DNA of 64,000 nucleotides from Butyrivibrio sp. (lineage in GTDB: Bacteria; Bacillota; Clostridia; Lachnospirales; Lachnospiraceae): positions 62,001 through 126,000 of the forward strand of contig SVFV01000006.1 of assembly GCA_015056655.1 (NCBI GenBank), in the 5' to 3' direction. The position numbers were made by a program, and so were the translations under genes. The first letter of the stretch is position 1. Each line of letters begins with the position of its first letter. Below the pieces are notes generated by a model that was given only the letters and a program-made list of their open reading frames with translations, made no database searches and was not told the DNA's origin. Below, piece by piece: positions 36,421 to 44,732 of this stretch.

Positions 36421-36447
36421 ATATCGATTAGTATTTTTAAAACTTTA
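36421..36447 (-). promoter_or_regulatory. Sigma-D promoter of the second flagellin gene
   Basis: TAAAGTTT (36447-36440), 11 bases, ATCGATAT (36428-36421). The -35 is a perfect match to the sigma-D/sigma-28 consensus and the -10 differs at two positions. The predicted leader is about 145 bases. Confidence 0.8.
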
Positions 36448-36501
36448 CCCCTTTTTTGAATTTTTTTCGATTTTTTATTTCAAAACACTTGACAGCCTAA
36501 T

Positions 36502-36545
36502 AAAAAAGAGTGTCAAATCCAGCATTTATGCAGCTTTGACACTCT
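36502..36545 (-). terminator. Intrinsic terminator after the Maf-like gene
   Basis: AGAGTGTCAAA and TTTGACACTCT form an 11-bp stem, with a smaller inner GCAT/ATGC hairpin in the loop, followed by TTTTT on the minus strand. It lies about 110 bases after the 36656 stop and upstream of the flagellin promoter. Confidence 0.85.
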
Positions 36546-36655
36546 CCATATTTTTAGTGCATAATTTCAATTTTTTGTGATATTTCGTTCACACAATTGC
36601 ACTTTAAATGTATTTACGATTTTTATTAGTCGTATTAAGGTATATAATTTTAGAA

Positions 36656-38476
36656 TTAATCCCTCTTTCCATCCTCTATAGCTTTCAATATTTCCTCCTT
36701 AAGACTTTCACAATCCTCAGGAAGTTTTGAATAGTAATTAATGGCAGACTCCAAAACTGGAATAGCCTCCTCATTATTTCGTAGCATAAAGGTAATATCC
36801 GGAATGGAATACATGTCTTCAACCCAGTATTCTTCAAGAAGGGCATTTACTGTGGAATATATTATTTCTTCTCTTAGCTTATCAAGTTTAGAAAGTTTCT
36901 TCTTATATTTTGAATCAGCAATATTCTGATACTTACAAACATTAAGAAGTCCTGAACAAAGATCTACCAATTCTCTTGAATTATCTGCTATATGATCCAG
37001 ATCCTTTGTCCATCCTGTCAATTTTTGAATAAACTCTTCATATTCTTCCTGGCTTTGAGCTCTTGGAAGTTCATCAAGAATTCCCTTTAGATTATAAGAA
37101 TCCTTACACACATTCTGCGCTACTTCTTCAAGCGTCATAACTTCAGATCCTCTGATCAAAGCTCCGCCCTCAGTAGCATCAATAACTCTAAGCTCAGGAT
37201 TAAGCTTTATTCTTCTCTCAAAGAAGTCTCTAAACTCTCTCCACATTGCACATGAATAAACAACGCCGCCGCCCACTCCTGGAAGTTCGATTGTTTCAAG
37301 ATTTCTTGCATCATCTCCACCTGAGTCAGAATCATCTGCATGATGTTTATCCCCAAGGTATGCCATATCTTGACCAATTAAGATAATCGTCTTTATACCC
37401 ATTTTTTCACAGGCCACAAAGCAAGCTCCAGATACATTACCTCCAAGGTCCACTCCTCCCAAATCTGCTTCAACCTTATCCCCAAAAAGAGTTCTTTCAT
37501 AATGAAGCATGTGGAAATAAATGCATCTTCCTTCAAAAAGTTTTTGACTTTCACTATTTGCCTGCATAGAGCATAAAAACGGAATATTCTTTGCCACACT
37601 ATAATCCAGAAATGCCGGATCTTTTCCCGGTTCTGCAGACAATACAACATCCGGTTCAATACCATGTGCATCAAGAACACCCAAAGCTCTGTCGCTGCTC
37701 ATTATAAGCGCATGACCCTTTATCTTTTTTAGCACATCAACATTTTTATTAAGGGAAGGTCCCGCAGATACAATGACAGCGGGTATTCCTTCTGGCAAAG
37801 CCTTCCTCATATCTGGCAAAATAGCTGCCTGTCTCATATGATTCCAGGCATATAACCTACATTTTAAGCTTATTCGCCCTCTCTTTTTTTGGTAATTGCG
37901 CTGGCCAATCATTATTGCCCCAAGTGCCTCACAAGCTTCATCGAATTCATGATTTGATGCGTAGAAAGGTGTGGAAATAGCCTCTGTTTCAGAGTTGTAG
38001 GTCACCATATCTTTCATCATCTCGTTAACATATAATCCTCTTTGATCTTTTGTTATAAAAATCTGCACTCTGGGATTTTCTATAACACTTGTTAAATCTT
38101 CATATGCACATACAAATGAAAACAAATCCTCCTGAGGCTCAAAAATAAAAAACATGGTGTCAGGCCTCATTTTATTAGCGAGAGCGCTTAAATGATAACC
38201 AGTACCAAGGCCAAGCAAAGCTACCGTGGATCTGCGATGTGAAAACTCAAATTTCTCCGCCCACCTCGAAGCTTCGTACTCTGGATCATACTCGCTATTC
38301 ATTCTAAGATCTGCTCCCGCAGCCGCCCCGCGTATAAAAAGGATGGGCATGCCATTTTTGGACATACCCATCCTGTAGTTATTGTCTTCGTTAGGATCTA
38401 TCTGCGGTTTAAATCCATATACTTTTTCAAATGCTGTAAAATTCTTCGCACGAACTTCCTCGTTCTTTGTGATCAT
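36656..38476 (-). CDS. Maf-like motility accessory factor, flagellin glycosyltransferase (DUF115)
   Basis: The 606-residue protein matches the Maf/DUF115 family. A Rossmann-type N-terminal part contains TVALLGLGTGYHLSALAN and FFIFEPQEDLFSF. The central MAF_flag10 domain has PAVIVSAGPSLNKNVDVLKKI, EPDVVLSAEPGKDPAF, GNVSGACFVACEKMG and ILIGQDMAYLGDKHHA. A helical C-terminus follows. Maf proteins transfer nonulosonic acids or related sugars to flagellin serines and threonines in the cytoplasm before export. Its position between flagellin genes fits this. No nonulosonic acid synthesis genes are in the window, so the donor must be made elsewhere. Confidence 0.9.
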   Translation of the reverse strand: MITKNEEVRAKNFTAFEKVYGFKPQIDPNEDNNYRMGMSKNGMPILFIRGAAAGADLRMNSEYDPEYEASRWAEKFEFSHRRSTVALLGLGTGYHLSALANKMRPDTMFFIFEPQEDLFSFVCAYEDLTSVIENPRVQIFITKDQRGLYVNEMMKDMVTYNSETEAISTPFYASNHEFDEACEALGAIMIGQRNYQKKRGRISLKCRLYAWNHMRQAAILPDMRKALPEGIPAVIVSAGPSLNKNVDVLKKIKGHALIMSSDRALGVLDAHGIEPDVVLSAEPGKDPAFLDYSVAKNIPFLCSMQANSESQKLFEGRCIYFHMLHYERTLFGDKVEADLGGVDLGGNVSGACFVACEKMGIKTIILIGQDMAYLGDKHHADDSDSGGDDARNLETIELPGVGGGVVYSCAMWREFRDFFERRIKLNPELRVIDATEGGALIRGSEVMTLEEVAQNVCKDSYNLKGILDELPRAQSQEEYEEFIQKLTGWTKDLDHIADNSRELVDLCSGLLNVCKYQNIADSKYKKKLSKLDKLREEIIYSTVNALLEEYWVEDMYSIPDITFMLRNNEEAIPVLESAINYYSKLPEDCESLKEEILKAIEDGKRD

Positions 38477-38485
38477 ATTTCCCCC

Positions 38486-38788
38486 TCAAGAAATCCACTC
38501 TTCAATCTGTGCATTCAAATCATGATGCAGTATGTCGGCCGCCAATATCAGATCCCCGGCTTCATTAGCTGCCGCCAGTCTTCCAAAGTCAGTCTGCCAT
38601 CTCTGCATAGCCTCCATATGCTGTTCATCCACTTTGCCGCTTTGTACAAGCAGTTCCGTAAAAGTAACAAGAAGCTTTAGCACAGGCGCAATCATCTCTG
38701 CTCCGCCTGGCTTCCTCTGATAGATTGTATCTGCAGCCTTCTCGTTATTTTTTATGACCTGCCTGCCCATATCCTGTAACTGACTCAT
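38486..38788 (-). CDS. Small helical protein upstream of the Maf-like gene
   Basis: I do not recognise this 100-residue all-helical protein (MSQLQDMGRQVIKNNEKAAD..., LLVTFTELLVQSGKVDEQHM). The size and helix pattern are like a flagellar export chaperone of the FliT/FlgN kind, but sequence evidence is lacking. The Maf gene starts nine bases after its stop, with GGGGG between, so the two are co-transcribed. Confidence 0.6.
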   Translation of the reverse strand: MSQLQDMGRQVIKNNEKAADTIYQRKPGGAEMIAPVLKLLVTFTELLVQSGKVDEQHMEAMQRWQTDFGRLAAANEAGDLILAADILHHDLNAQIEEWIS

Positions 38789-38831
38789 GGCTTCCCCTCA
38801 TTTATCTAGATGATGTTACACACTACTCATA

Positions 38832-39641
38832 TTACGAAAACAAATATTGATACTTTCTCATCTGCTCGTATATGACATCCCTTACTCTGTCTATTACAAT
38901 TTTTTCATATCCAAAGACATCATTCAATACCTTATCAACATCTTTCTTTGTAAAATGAAATTTCAAATTCTTTCCATATAGTTTCTCTGCAATATCAAGC
39001 TGCTCATCAAAATCCTGGCAAAAAGTCTTTGCCTTAACACTATCTATAAGCTCATATATATCACCTGTCAGTGGATAATCCATCTTTGTATCAGCTAAAA
39101 GCCCAGCTCCCTGGTCGAATATGGGGCAATAATCGTACTTCACTCCATCTCGCAAAATGACTGCAATATTATGAGTATGTCTATCCTCATTAAGAAAAAA
39201 AGCATCAATAGTCAGTAACTTAGACATATAAATACCAAATTCATTTAGTCCTGTTATCTCCTGTGTCTTGGAAACAATAATTTTAAGCCTCTCTTCATGA
39301 TCCTCAGTGCGGTAAACCATACTGTTAAGCCCGATGCCATAGATGCTCTGAAAAAGTCTCTCCAAGGTTATGAGTTGATCATTACTATTCAAAAAATTCT
39401 TGCTGGAAACTCCCATATAAATATTTGATTTATACTTTATATCCTCCTGCTCATAACTCACATACTCAGAATCCTCAAGAGTACTATTCATCAGCAAATG
39501 TGAAATCACATACTCAGATAAGCCTTCATAACCTGTGTAATCAGCCTTGTACCAAATACCATCCTTCTCCCATTTAAGCTGATTCCCCTTGGAGGATTTC
39601 CTGTTATTTTCTTTTTTATCGGTATCAAATAATTCTATCAT
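38832..39641 (-). CDS. HipA-like kinase, partner of the adjacent XRE gene
   Basis: The 269-residue protein has a HipA/PI3K-like kinase pattern: N-terminal strands with LKWEKDGIWYKADYTGYEGLSEY, a catalytic loop LNEDRHTHNIAVI and a metal site PIFDQGAGLLAD. It lacks the HipA N-terminal subdomain. Its ATG directly abuts the stop of the XRE gene, a toxin-antitoxin-like arrangement. Similar small kinases exist in clostridia without a known target. The pair lies between a flagellin gene and the Maf gene, on the same strand. Confidence 0.7.
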   Translation of the reverse strand: MIELFDTDKKENNRKSSKGNQLKWEKDGIWYKADYTGYEGLSEYVISHLLMNSTLEDSEYVSYEQEDIKYKSNIYMGVSSKNFLNSNDQLITLERLFQSIYGIGLNSMVYRTEDHEERLKIIVSKTQEITGLNEFGIYMSKLLTIDAFFLNEDRHTHNIAVILRDGVKYDYCPIFDQGAGLLADTKMDYPLTGDIYELIDSVKAKTFCQDFDEQLDIAEKLYGKNLKFHFTKKDVDKVLNDVFGYEKIVIDRVRDVIYEQMRKYQYLFS

Positions 39642-40190
39642 TTATCTCTCAATCCTTATCCAAAAGTCATCCTCTGCCATGCGACCATTAGTCTTCTCAA
39701 TTATCATAAGAGGATCATAGAAAGGTATATCGAGCTCTGCCAGCATAAGCTTCATCTTATCCCTCTCTGCCGGAAAACATCTGGAAGCTAAAAAGTCCTC
39801 GTAATCGCTAAAGTTCGGATGCTCATTTCTCCCAAATGCCCGAAATATGAGATTGTTAGTATAATTTTTAATGCTGACACGCTGATTCACAATATCCACA
39901 TCTATTATGGTGCAAACTACATCCTTGTAGTAATACCACAGTCTGAGTGGATACTTTTTCTCCGGGACTGTCATTTCCTCAGCCAAATCCGGGTAAAGAA
40001 GTAATATCTGAGGCAGCAGTGTAATCGGCCCCGTTATTTGCTTATCCGACATCTCCCATCTCTCCACAGTAGGTGTAGAGACACCACAAAAAGAAGCAAA
40101 TTCCCTCTGAGTCATCCCCAACTTTGCTCTCAGTATCTTTACCGTTTCTGCACTTATGGACTTTCCTGTAACATATTTTTTATTCTTCAT
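39642..40190 (-). CDS. XRE regulator fused to a kinase-partner-like domain
   Basis: Residues 1-75 hold an HTH (VKILRAKLGMTQREFASFCGVSTPTVERWE). A small beta region follows. The last 65 residues (PNFSDYEDFLASRC to DDFWIRIER, with FYDPLMIIEKTNGRM) recall a domain that occurs next to HipA-like kinases in Lachnospiraceae. It may bind and restrain the kinase, combining HipB and HipS roles in one chain; that is inference. No Shine-Dalgarno sequence precedes the ATG, and an inverted repeat begins eight bases upstream. Confidence 0.7.
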   Translation of the reverse strand: MKNKKYVTGKSISAETVKILRAKLGMTQREFASFCGVSTPTVERWEMSDKQITGPITLLPQILLLYPDLAEEMTVPEKKYPLRLWYYYKDVVCTIIDVDIVNQRVSIKNYTNNLIFRAFGRNEHPNFSDYEDFLASRCFPAERDKMKLMLAELDIPFYDPLMIIEKTNGRMAEDDFWIRIER

Positions 40191-40197
40191 AATATAA

Positions 40198-40255
40198 TTT
40201 AACCATCAAAATGATGGTGTGTAAAGTCATTTTTACCATTATTTTGATGGTTAAA
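40198..40255. promoter_or_regulatory. Paired inverted operators of the XRE/kinase module
   Basis: TTTAACCATCAAAATGATGG plus T (40198-40218) and its reverse complement with one change (40235-40255) are separated by 16 bases. The first copy is itself a dyad (CCATCA-AAA-TGATGG). Centre spacing is 37 bases. Probably bound by the XRE protein at 39642. Confidence 0.75.
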
Positions 40256-40283
40256 CTATAGCTCTGTCAAATATCAGCTTGTT

Positions 40284-40316
40284 AAAAAACCCCCTCCGCG
40301 AGGGAGGGGGCTTTTT
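40284..40316 (-). terminator. Intrinsic terminator after the third flagellin gene
   Basis: GC-rich hairpin CCCCCTCC/GGAGGGGG with TTTTTT on the minus strand. A T-run also follows on the plus strand. It isolates the flagellin transcript from the XRE/kinase module. Confidence 0.9.
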
Positions 40317-40367
40317 ATGGTTGTACTTAAAGTATCAAAATCTAGTATTTTAAATTCGCTAACTGGA

Positions 40368-41879
40368 TTAGCCGAGGAGTGAAAGAACGCCCTGGTTGGA
40401 CTGGTTAGCCTGTGCAAGCATTGACTGGCCTGCCTGAGCAAGAATGTTGTTCTTGCTGTAGGTAACCATCTCAGAAGCCATGTCTGTATCACGGATACGG
40501 GACTCAGCTGCTGTGGTGTTCTCAACAACGTTATCCAGATTCTTGATTGTGTGCTCTAAGCGGTTCTGAACAGCACCGAGTGCGGATCTCTGAGCAGATA
40601 CTGTCTTGATAGCATCTTCGATTGCATCGATTGCATATGTTGCAGCAATACCTGTGTTATCAACTACGTTCAGGTTCTGAATACCAAGATTCTTAGCTGT
40701 CATCGCTTCAACACCGATTGTTATCTTGTTTGTCATGTCAGCGTCAGCACCAACGTGGAGCTGGAGGCCAAGATCTTTAGCTACCTGTGCAGTACCCTTT
40801 GCAATTGAGAATGTGTACTTACCATCTACACCATTGATAGAATCAAGGTCTGTAATCTTAGCACCTGTGTTATCATAAGCAGTTACTGCAACTTTGCTCT
40901 GGTCCTTTGCTCCAGTATTAGAATTGGATGCATCCACACCAATCTTATTAGCCTGAGTAAGAGCTGTAGTCATCTTTGTAACTGCTGTACTAATCTGGAT
41001 ATTCTTATCAAGACTAGTATCAACTGCTGTTCTTGTACCAACCTTCTTATCTTCAGCTACACCACTTTCATCAACAGCAACCTTTGCTCCATCAACGATC
41101 TTAGCTTTAATCTGCTCTATTGTGAATTCCTCTTCACCAAGTTTAAATACCTTCTGTGAAGCATCCTGAGAAGCAGCAGCTGTTACATAAGTAGCACCAT
41201 TAATGGTAACACTGAAGGAATTTCCAATCTCACCATTAGTATTTGTTACTGCATCAAACTTATCCTGAACCTTCTTCTGAATTACATCGATGGTATCCTT
41301 GGTTTTATCATAAATATGATAATTCTTACCAGCGATAGTCTTGTCTGTATCAGTTTTAATTTCTGCAGTAAATGATGCGCCTTTTCCGCCATCAAGGTTG
41401 TCTGCAAGTGTTCCATCAAGACCAGCATCATGAGCTGCCATGTACTTATTTCTGAATCCTGTCTGGCCCTTAAGTAAGTATGTCTCGTTGAACTTGGTTG
41501 TCTCAGCAACACGATCGATCTCGGTTGTCAGCTGATCAATCTCGTTCTGGATGGATGTACGATCATTTGCGCTGTTTGTGCCGTTAGCTGCCTGAACTGC
41601 AAGTTCATTCATTCTCTGAAGCATATCGTGTACTTCTGTAAGTGCACCTTCTGCTGTCTGTACGGAACTTACACCATCATCGGCGTTAGTTGAAGCACGA
41701 TCCAGACCTCTGATCTGCTTTCTCATCTTCTCGGAAATTGAAAGACCTGCTGCATCATCTGCTGCACGGTTAATCTGATAACCTGAAGAGAGTTTCTCGG
41801 CTGACTTTGACTGTGAACCAGTTGTTACTCCGAGCATTCTGTTAGCGTTCATCGCTGTGACGTTGTGTTGTACTACCAT
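40368..41879 (-). CDS. Flagellin
   Basis: The start at 41879 has AAGGAGG six bases upstream; ten extra codons in the frame before it are not translated. The 503-residue flagellin has conserved ends (MVVQHNVTAMNANRMLGVTT and [26 protein letters not shown]) and a variable domain related to that of the flagellin at 34786. It has the best-organised leader of the three: a sigma-D promoter, a leader of about 185 bases and a CsrA-type hairpin near the ribosome binding site. This suggests it is the main filament protein. Confidence 0.95.
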   Translation of the reverse strand: MVVQHNVTAMNANRMLGVTTGSQSKSAEKLSSGYQINRAADDAAGLSISEKMRKQIRGLDRASTNADDGVSSVQTAEGALTEVHDMLQRMNELAVQAANGTNSANDRTSIQNEIDQLTTEIDRVAETTKFNETYLLKGQTGFRNKYMAAHDAGLDGTLADNLDGGKGASFTAEIKTDTDKTIAGKNYHIYDKTKDTIDVIQKKVQDKFDAVTNTNGEIGNSFSVTINGATYVTAAASQDASQKVFKLGEEEFTIEQIKAKIVDGAKVAVDESGVAEDKKVGTRTAVDTSLDKNIQISTAVTKMTTALTQANKIGVDASNSNTGAKDQSKVAVTAYDNTGAKITDLDSINGVDGKYTFSIAKGTAQVAKDLGLQLHVGADADMTNKITIGVEAMTAKNLGIQNLNVVDNTGIAATYAIDAIEDAIKTVSAQRSALGAVQNRLEHTIKNLDNVVENTTAAESRIRDTDMASEMVTYSKNNILAQAGQSMLAQANQSNQGVLSLLG

Positions 41880-41885
41880 AATATA

Positions 41886-41921
41886 CCTCCTTGTTTGTGT
41901 ACGCCGCAAATCCTTTTGCGG
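41886..41921 (-). promoter_or_regulatory. Candidate dual CsrA binding site in the flagellin leader
   Basis: On the minus strand CCGCAAA-AGGA-TTTGCGG (41921-41904) is a 7-bp hairpin with AGGA in the loop, the classic CsrA motif. A second GGA lies in the AAGGAGG ribosome binding site (41892-41886), a little over 20 bases away. This mirrors the two-site hag leader of Bacillus subtilis, where CsrA blocks translation and FliW relieves it. Confidence 0.7.
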
Positions 41922-42070
41922 TAGTTAAAATAATGGTTTTTATATAGATTTCGGATACCATGTGAGATAAGTTCCTAGGCTGCTCTCTTACTGCTATCCT
42001 ACTTTTCACAAGTGAACATTTCCATGTTCCGTGCCATAGAAAGTGCGCACCTTGTGTTCTTACATTCATT

Positions 42071-42097
42071 ATATCGGAGCTTTGATCATAAAGTTAA
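42071..42097 (-). promoter_or_regulatory. Sigma-D promoter of the third flagellin gene
   Basis: TTAACTTT (42097-42090), 11 bases, TCCGATAT (42078-42071). The -10 differs from GCCGATAT at one position. Confidence 0.75.
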
Positions 42098-42185
42098 CCC
42101 CTTTTTACAAAAAAAATGTAAAATATTTGTAAACTCCGATATATTCCCTAAAATACGCTGTTTTTAGGACTATTGTGAACAAAAG

Positions 42186-42632
42186 TTACTTCTTCAGGTA
42201 ATCATAAACCGGATATTTTACTGTATACTCCTCTGAATTCTCAGCGATTTCTACCTGGACACCCTTATGTGTATCTGTGTTAATAAGGAAAGGAGCATTC
42301 AAGTTAACTGTCATGTCCTCAATCTTCTCAGGTACAGTTACGGATACCAGCATGAGCATGTTCTTATTTGTAAGGGGTTCTACAGGCTCAATGGCATCCT
42401 CTTTTACAGCCGGATTGTAATCGGTCTTTACTGTTAAGGGATCAACCATGGGTATGGCAAATTCCGGAGCATCAAGTGACTGAAGGTACCAAAGTGCCAC
42501 ATCCTTTTTGTCCTTGTCATGAAGAAGAGTGAACTTATTCATGTTAGGGAATCCTAAGAGTCCCCAGGAAAAATCAATGATCTTCTCTTCTCCGATTTCA
42601 ATCTCGCCAAAAATCCTGGTATTAACTTTCAT
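42186..42632 (-). CDS. fliW: Flagellar assembly factor FliW (second copy)
   Basis: The 148-residue protein has FliW features: TRIFGEIEIGEEKIIDFSWGLLGFP, FTLLHDKD, WYLQSLDAPEFAIPMVDPL, MLVSVTVP and NLNAPFLINTDTHKGVQV. FliW binds CsrA or flagellin, so that secretion of flagellin frees FliW to antagonise CsrA. Another copy (47426) lies next to csrA. This copy departs from the other at KIIDFSWG, where the usual motif has F-P-x-G. It directly precedes the flagellin gene in the direction of transcription. Confidence 0.92.
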   Translation of the reverse strand: MKVNTRIFGEIEIGEEKIIDFSWGLLGFPNMNKFTLLHDKDKKDVALWYLQSLDAPEFAIPMVDPLTVKTDYNPAVKEDAIEPVEPLTNKNMLMLVSVTVPEKIEDMTVNLNAPFLINTDTHKGVQVEIAENSEEYTVKYPVYDYLKK

Positions 42633-42650
42633 TTTTTCTACTGACCTCCT

Positions 42651-43646
42651 TTACTTCTTCGCTTCCTGAACTCTGAACCTAATTTGCCAGAATCGTTTTT
42701 CTTCTATCATTCTTCTATAATTAAGGAGATTCTCGCGAATGGTCTGCGGATTCTCATTAGGTGCTATTTCAAATCCCGGTATTACGGGAAGGAATTTAGC
42801 CGCAAGGGAAGCTGTAATGGAGTGGTCTCCACAACTTATAATGTACTCAGGTCTTATCTCCTGAAGTGTTCCCATTATGACTTTCAGTTCATTTTCAGAT
42901 GGCATCATATCACCGCACTGAAAATATGGAACTGACAGTCCTCTAACAAATACATTATTGGCATTTGCCAGGTACTGCATGGAATTGTGTCCCTCTATTC
43001 CAAAGAGCGGAACCACATTTCCAACAGGAAGAAGGTCATTAGTATTAATTATTATTGTTTTCTGGCACATGCTAACCAAAATTTCCTGAGCGATCAGGTT
43101 AACTATGTGTGTCTCTCTATGGCTGTCAGTCAGATACTGCTGCGTCAGGATTACTGTCTGGTCACATTCTCTGTCCGCCAGCTTTATATAATCAGATGTC
43201 TTTCCAATTCTGTCTGCATAGAATTGTTTGCATCTAAGATATACTCTATGGAAAATCCTGTCTGCTTCAACTGTTATAATCTGAGGCTTTTGATAGGAAA
43301 TATATCTTGTCTGCATCAAAAGGAAGAATCTATATCTCTCGTCTATACGAATTCCTTCTATATAAGATAAAAGCTCAATAAAAAAGTCCCTGTCCTCAGT
43401 AAGCCTTACCATCAGATGAAGATATGCCACATGGCGAAGCATGTCACCTGTTGTCTCATGAGGCCAGAAATACATGCTTCTTTTTATTCTGTTAGCAAGC
43501 TCTCTTTTTCCCTCAGCAGAAAGAGCGCCACTTATTATCCTGGCGCCAATCTGAAGCATCTCATCAAAGCATTCGGTTATATCATCGCTTGTTAGAATTT
43601 CCAGTATTCTGTTTTCGTATTCCTTTACGATAGGAAGTTCGTTCAC
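42651..43646 (-). CDS. Half-size homologue of the GT-B glycosyltransferase, no donor domain
   Basis: A GTG start at 43646 follows GAGGG. The 331 residues contain a helical N-terminus and one Rossmann-like domain. Parts align with residues about 90-290 of the glycosyltransferase at 2491: HIVNLIAQEILVSMCQKTIIIN with TNLVLSVCHHLQNLFGYTVLLV, and ELKVIMGTLQEIRPEYIISCGD with EMINFIGEIYNAHPEFIWQVNG. The C-terminal donor-sugar domain is missing, so catalysis alone is unlikely. It may be a partner subunit, a flagellin-binding factor, or a regulator. It sits between fliW and the FliT-like gene. Confidence 0.7.
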   Translation of the reverse strand: MNELPIVKEYENRILEILTSDDITECFDEMLQIGARIISGALSAEGKRELANRIKRSMYFWPHETTGDMLRHVAYLHLMVRLTEDRDFFIELLSYIEGIRIDERYRFFLLMQTRYISYQKPQIITVEADRIFHRVYLRCKQFYADRIGKTSDYIKLADRECDQTVILTQQYLTDSHRETHIVNLIAQEILVSMCQKTIIINTNDLLPVGNVVPLFGIEGHNSMQYLANANNVFVRGLSVPYFQCGDMMPSENELKVIMGTLQEIRPEYIISCGDHSITASLAAKFLPVIPGFEIAPNENPQTIRENLLNYRRMIEEKRFWQIRFRVQEAKK

Positions 43647-43677
43647 GTTTTCGCCCTCGACCGGCGAAGTGCCGGTA

Positions 43678-44157
43678 TTAGTTCTTCGAATCGTAGAACT
43701 GCGGCGGCGTGATCTTGGACTTATTCATTGTAAGGTAATAATCTAAGGCTGCCTGAGAAGATTTCCTATTCTGATTTATCTGGCTTTTTGAAGTCTGAAA
43801 ATAGTACTTCGCCAATTCCTGATTTCTTCTCTCACATGCTTCTATAGAATTAGACAGATCTGTTATCTGTCTGATGAGCTCCTGGAATCTGGCAATTTTA
43901 TCGCGGTATTTATCTTTATTTCCATCGAGCTCTTCTTTTACCCGTTCATACAAAGTCTCAAAACCATCATTGAGTGTTTCAATCCGTCCGATCAGTTCTC
44001 CTTTTCTACTGATTGTCGCACTAAAACCATCCCCATCGAAATGCTCTTCATCTTCAAGGATCTTTTTCTGTATCTCGTTTTCCCTGACTATGCCTTCAAG
44101 CACCTCCACCTTTTGATTTAGGCTTTCTTCCATCATATCTAGATATGATTCTGTCAC
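43678..44157 (-). CDS. Coiled-coil FliT-like flagellar chaperone candidate
   Basis: A GTG start at 44157 follows GGGGG. The 159-residue protein is nearly all helical with heptad-like patterns (LNQKVEVLEGIVRENEIQKKIL, RFQELIRQITDLSNSIEACERRNQEL). It lies directly after fliS, where fliT is found in many Firmicutes. FliT binds FliD. Sequence similarity to FliT is not evident by eye, so the call is by position and structure. Confidence 0.65.
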   Translation of the reverse strand: MTESYLDMMEESLNQKVEVLEGIVRENEIQKKILEDEEHFDGDGFSATISRKGELIGRIETLNDGFETLYERVKEELDGNKDKYRDKIARFQELIRQITDLSNSIEACERRNQELAKYYFQTSKSQINQNRKSSQAALDYYLTMNKSKITPPQFYDSKN

Positions 44158-44207
44158 TTTTCTTTTCCCCCAATTGCTTTAATATACAATTAAAAATCCA
44201 AAGCCAT

Positions 44208-44639
44208 TTAAGCTCCTAGCGTAACTCCTGTAGGTGCAGGCTGCTGACCTCTTGCGATCTTTATCGCCTCTACCCAGGTGTCGCGCATTGTATGAATGTG
44301 CTTATTAACCTCATTCATAATTTCCAATGATTCATCCCTGTGGAGATCCGCCTCCACGAGTCTCTTCATAAGATAATTATATACATTTTCAAAATCCTTT
44401 GATACGGGATACTTCATATCAAGGGTGTTATTCAAGTAGTCGATGATATTCTCTACTTTAAGTAAATATGTGGTGAATTTATGTTCATCACCAGATTCAA
44501 GACCCATAATGGCAATATTGCAAAACTTAATAGCACCATCGTAGAGCATAAGAGTAAGCTCCTCGGGCTTTGCCATTTGGATCTTTGTATTCTGGTATTG
44601 ATTCATTTGTTTTGCGTAAGGATTTCTTGGCATCGGCAT
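44208..44639 (-). CDS. fliS: Flagellin export chaperone FliS
   Basis: The ATG at 44639 follows GGAGGTGA; a longer frame is not supported. The 143 residues match FliS: YAKQMNQYQNTKIQMAKPEELTLMLYDGAIKFCNIA, then KVENIIDYLNNTLDM, ENVYNYLMKRLVEAD and the amphipathic end with MRDTWVEAIK. It binds the C-terminal helix of flagellin in the cytoplasm and keeps it unfolded for export. Part of the flaG-fliD-fliS-fliT operon. Confidence 0.93.
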   Translation of the reverse strand: MPMPRNPYAKQMNQYQNTKIQMAKPEELTLMLYDGAIKFCNIAIMGLESGDEHKFTTYLLKVENIIDYLNNTLDMKYPVSKDFENVYNYLMKRLVEADLHRDESLEIMNEVNKHIHTMRDTWVEAIKIARGQQPAPTGVTLGA

Positions 44640-44732
44640 AGATGTCACCTCCGTGTCGTTTATTTTCCTTCTATGTCTTTTTTTGTATCCTTCCCCCATG
44701 AAGCTGGGGGAAGGAATAATCAGGCTTTACAA

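Noticed and set aside
42135..42142. Plus-strand TCCGATAT, a sigma-D-like -10
   Set aside because: No matching -35 at the right distance and only minus-strand genes follow on that side.
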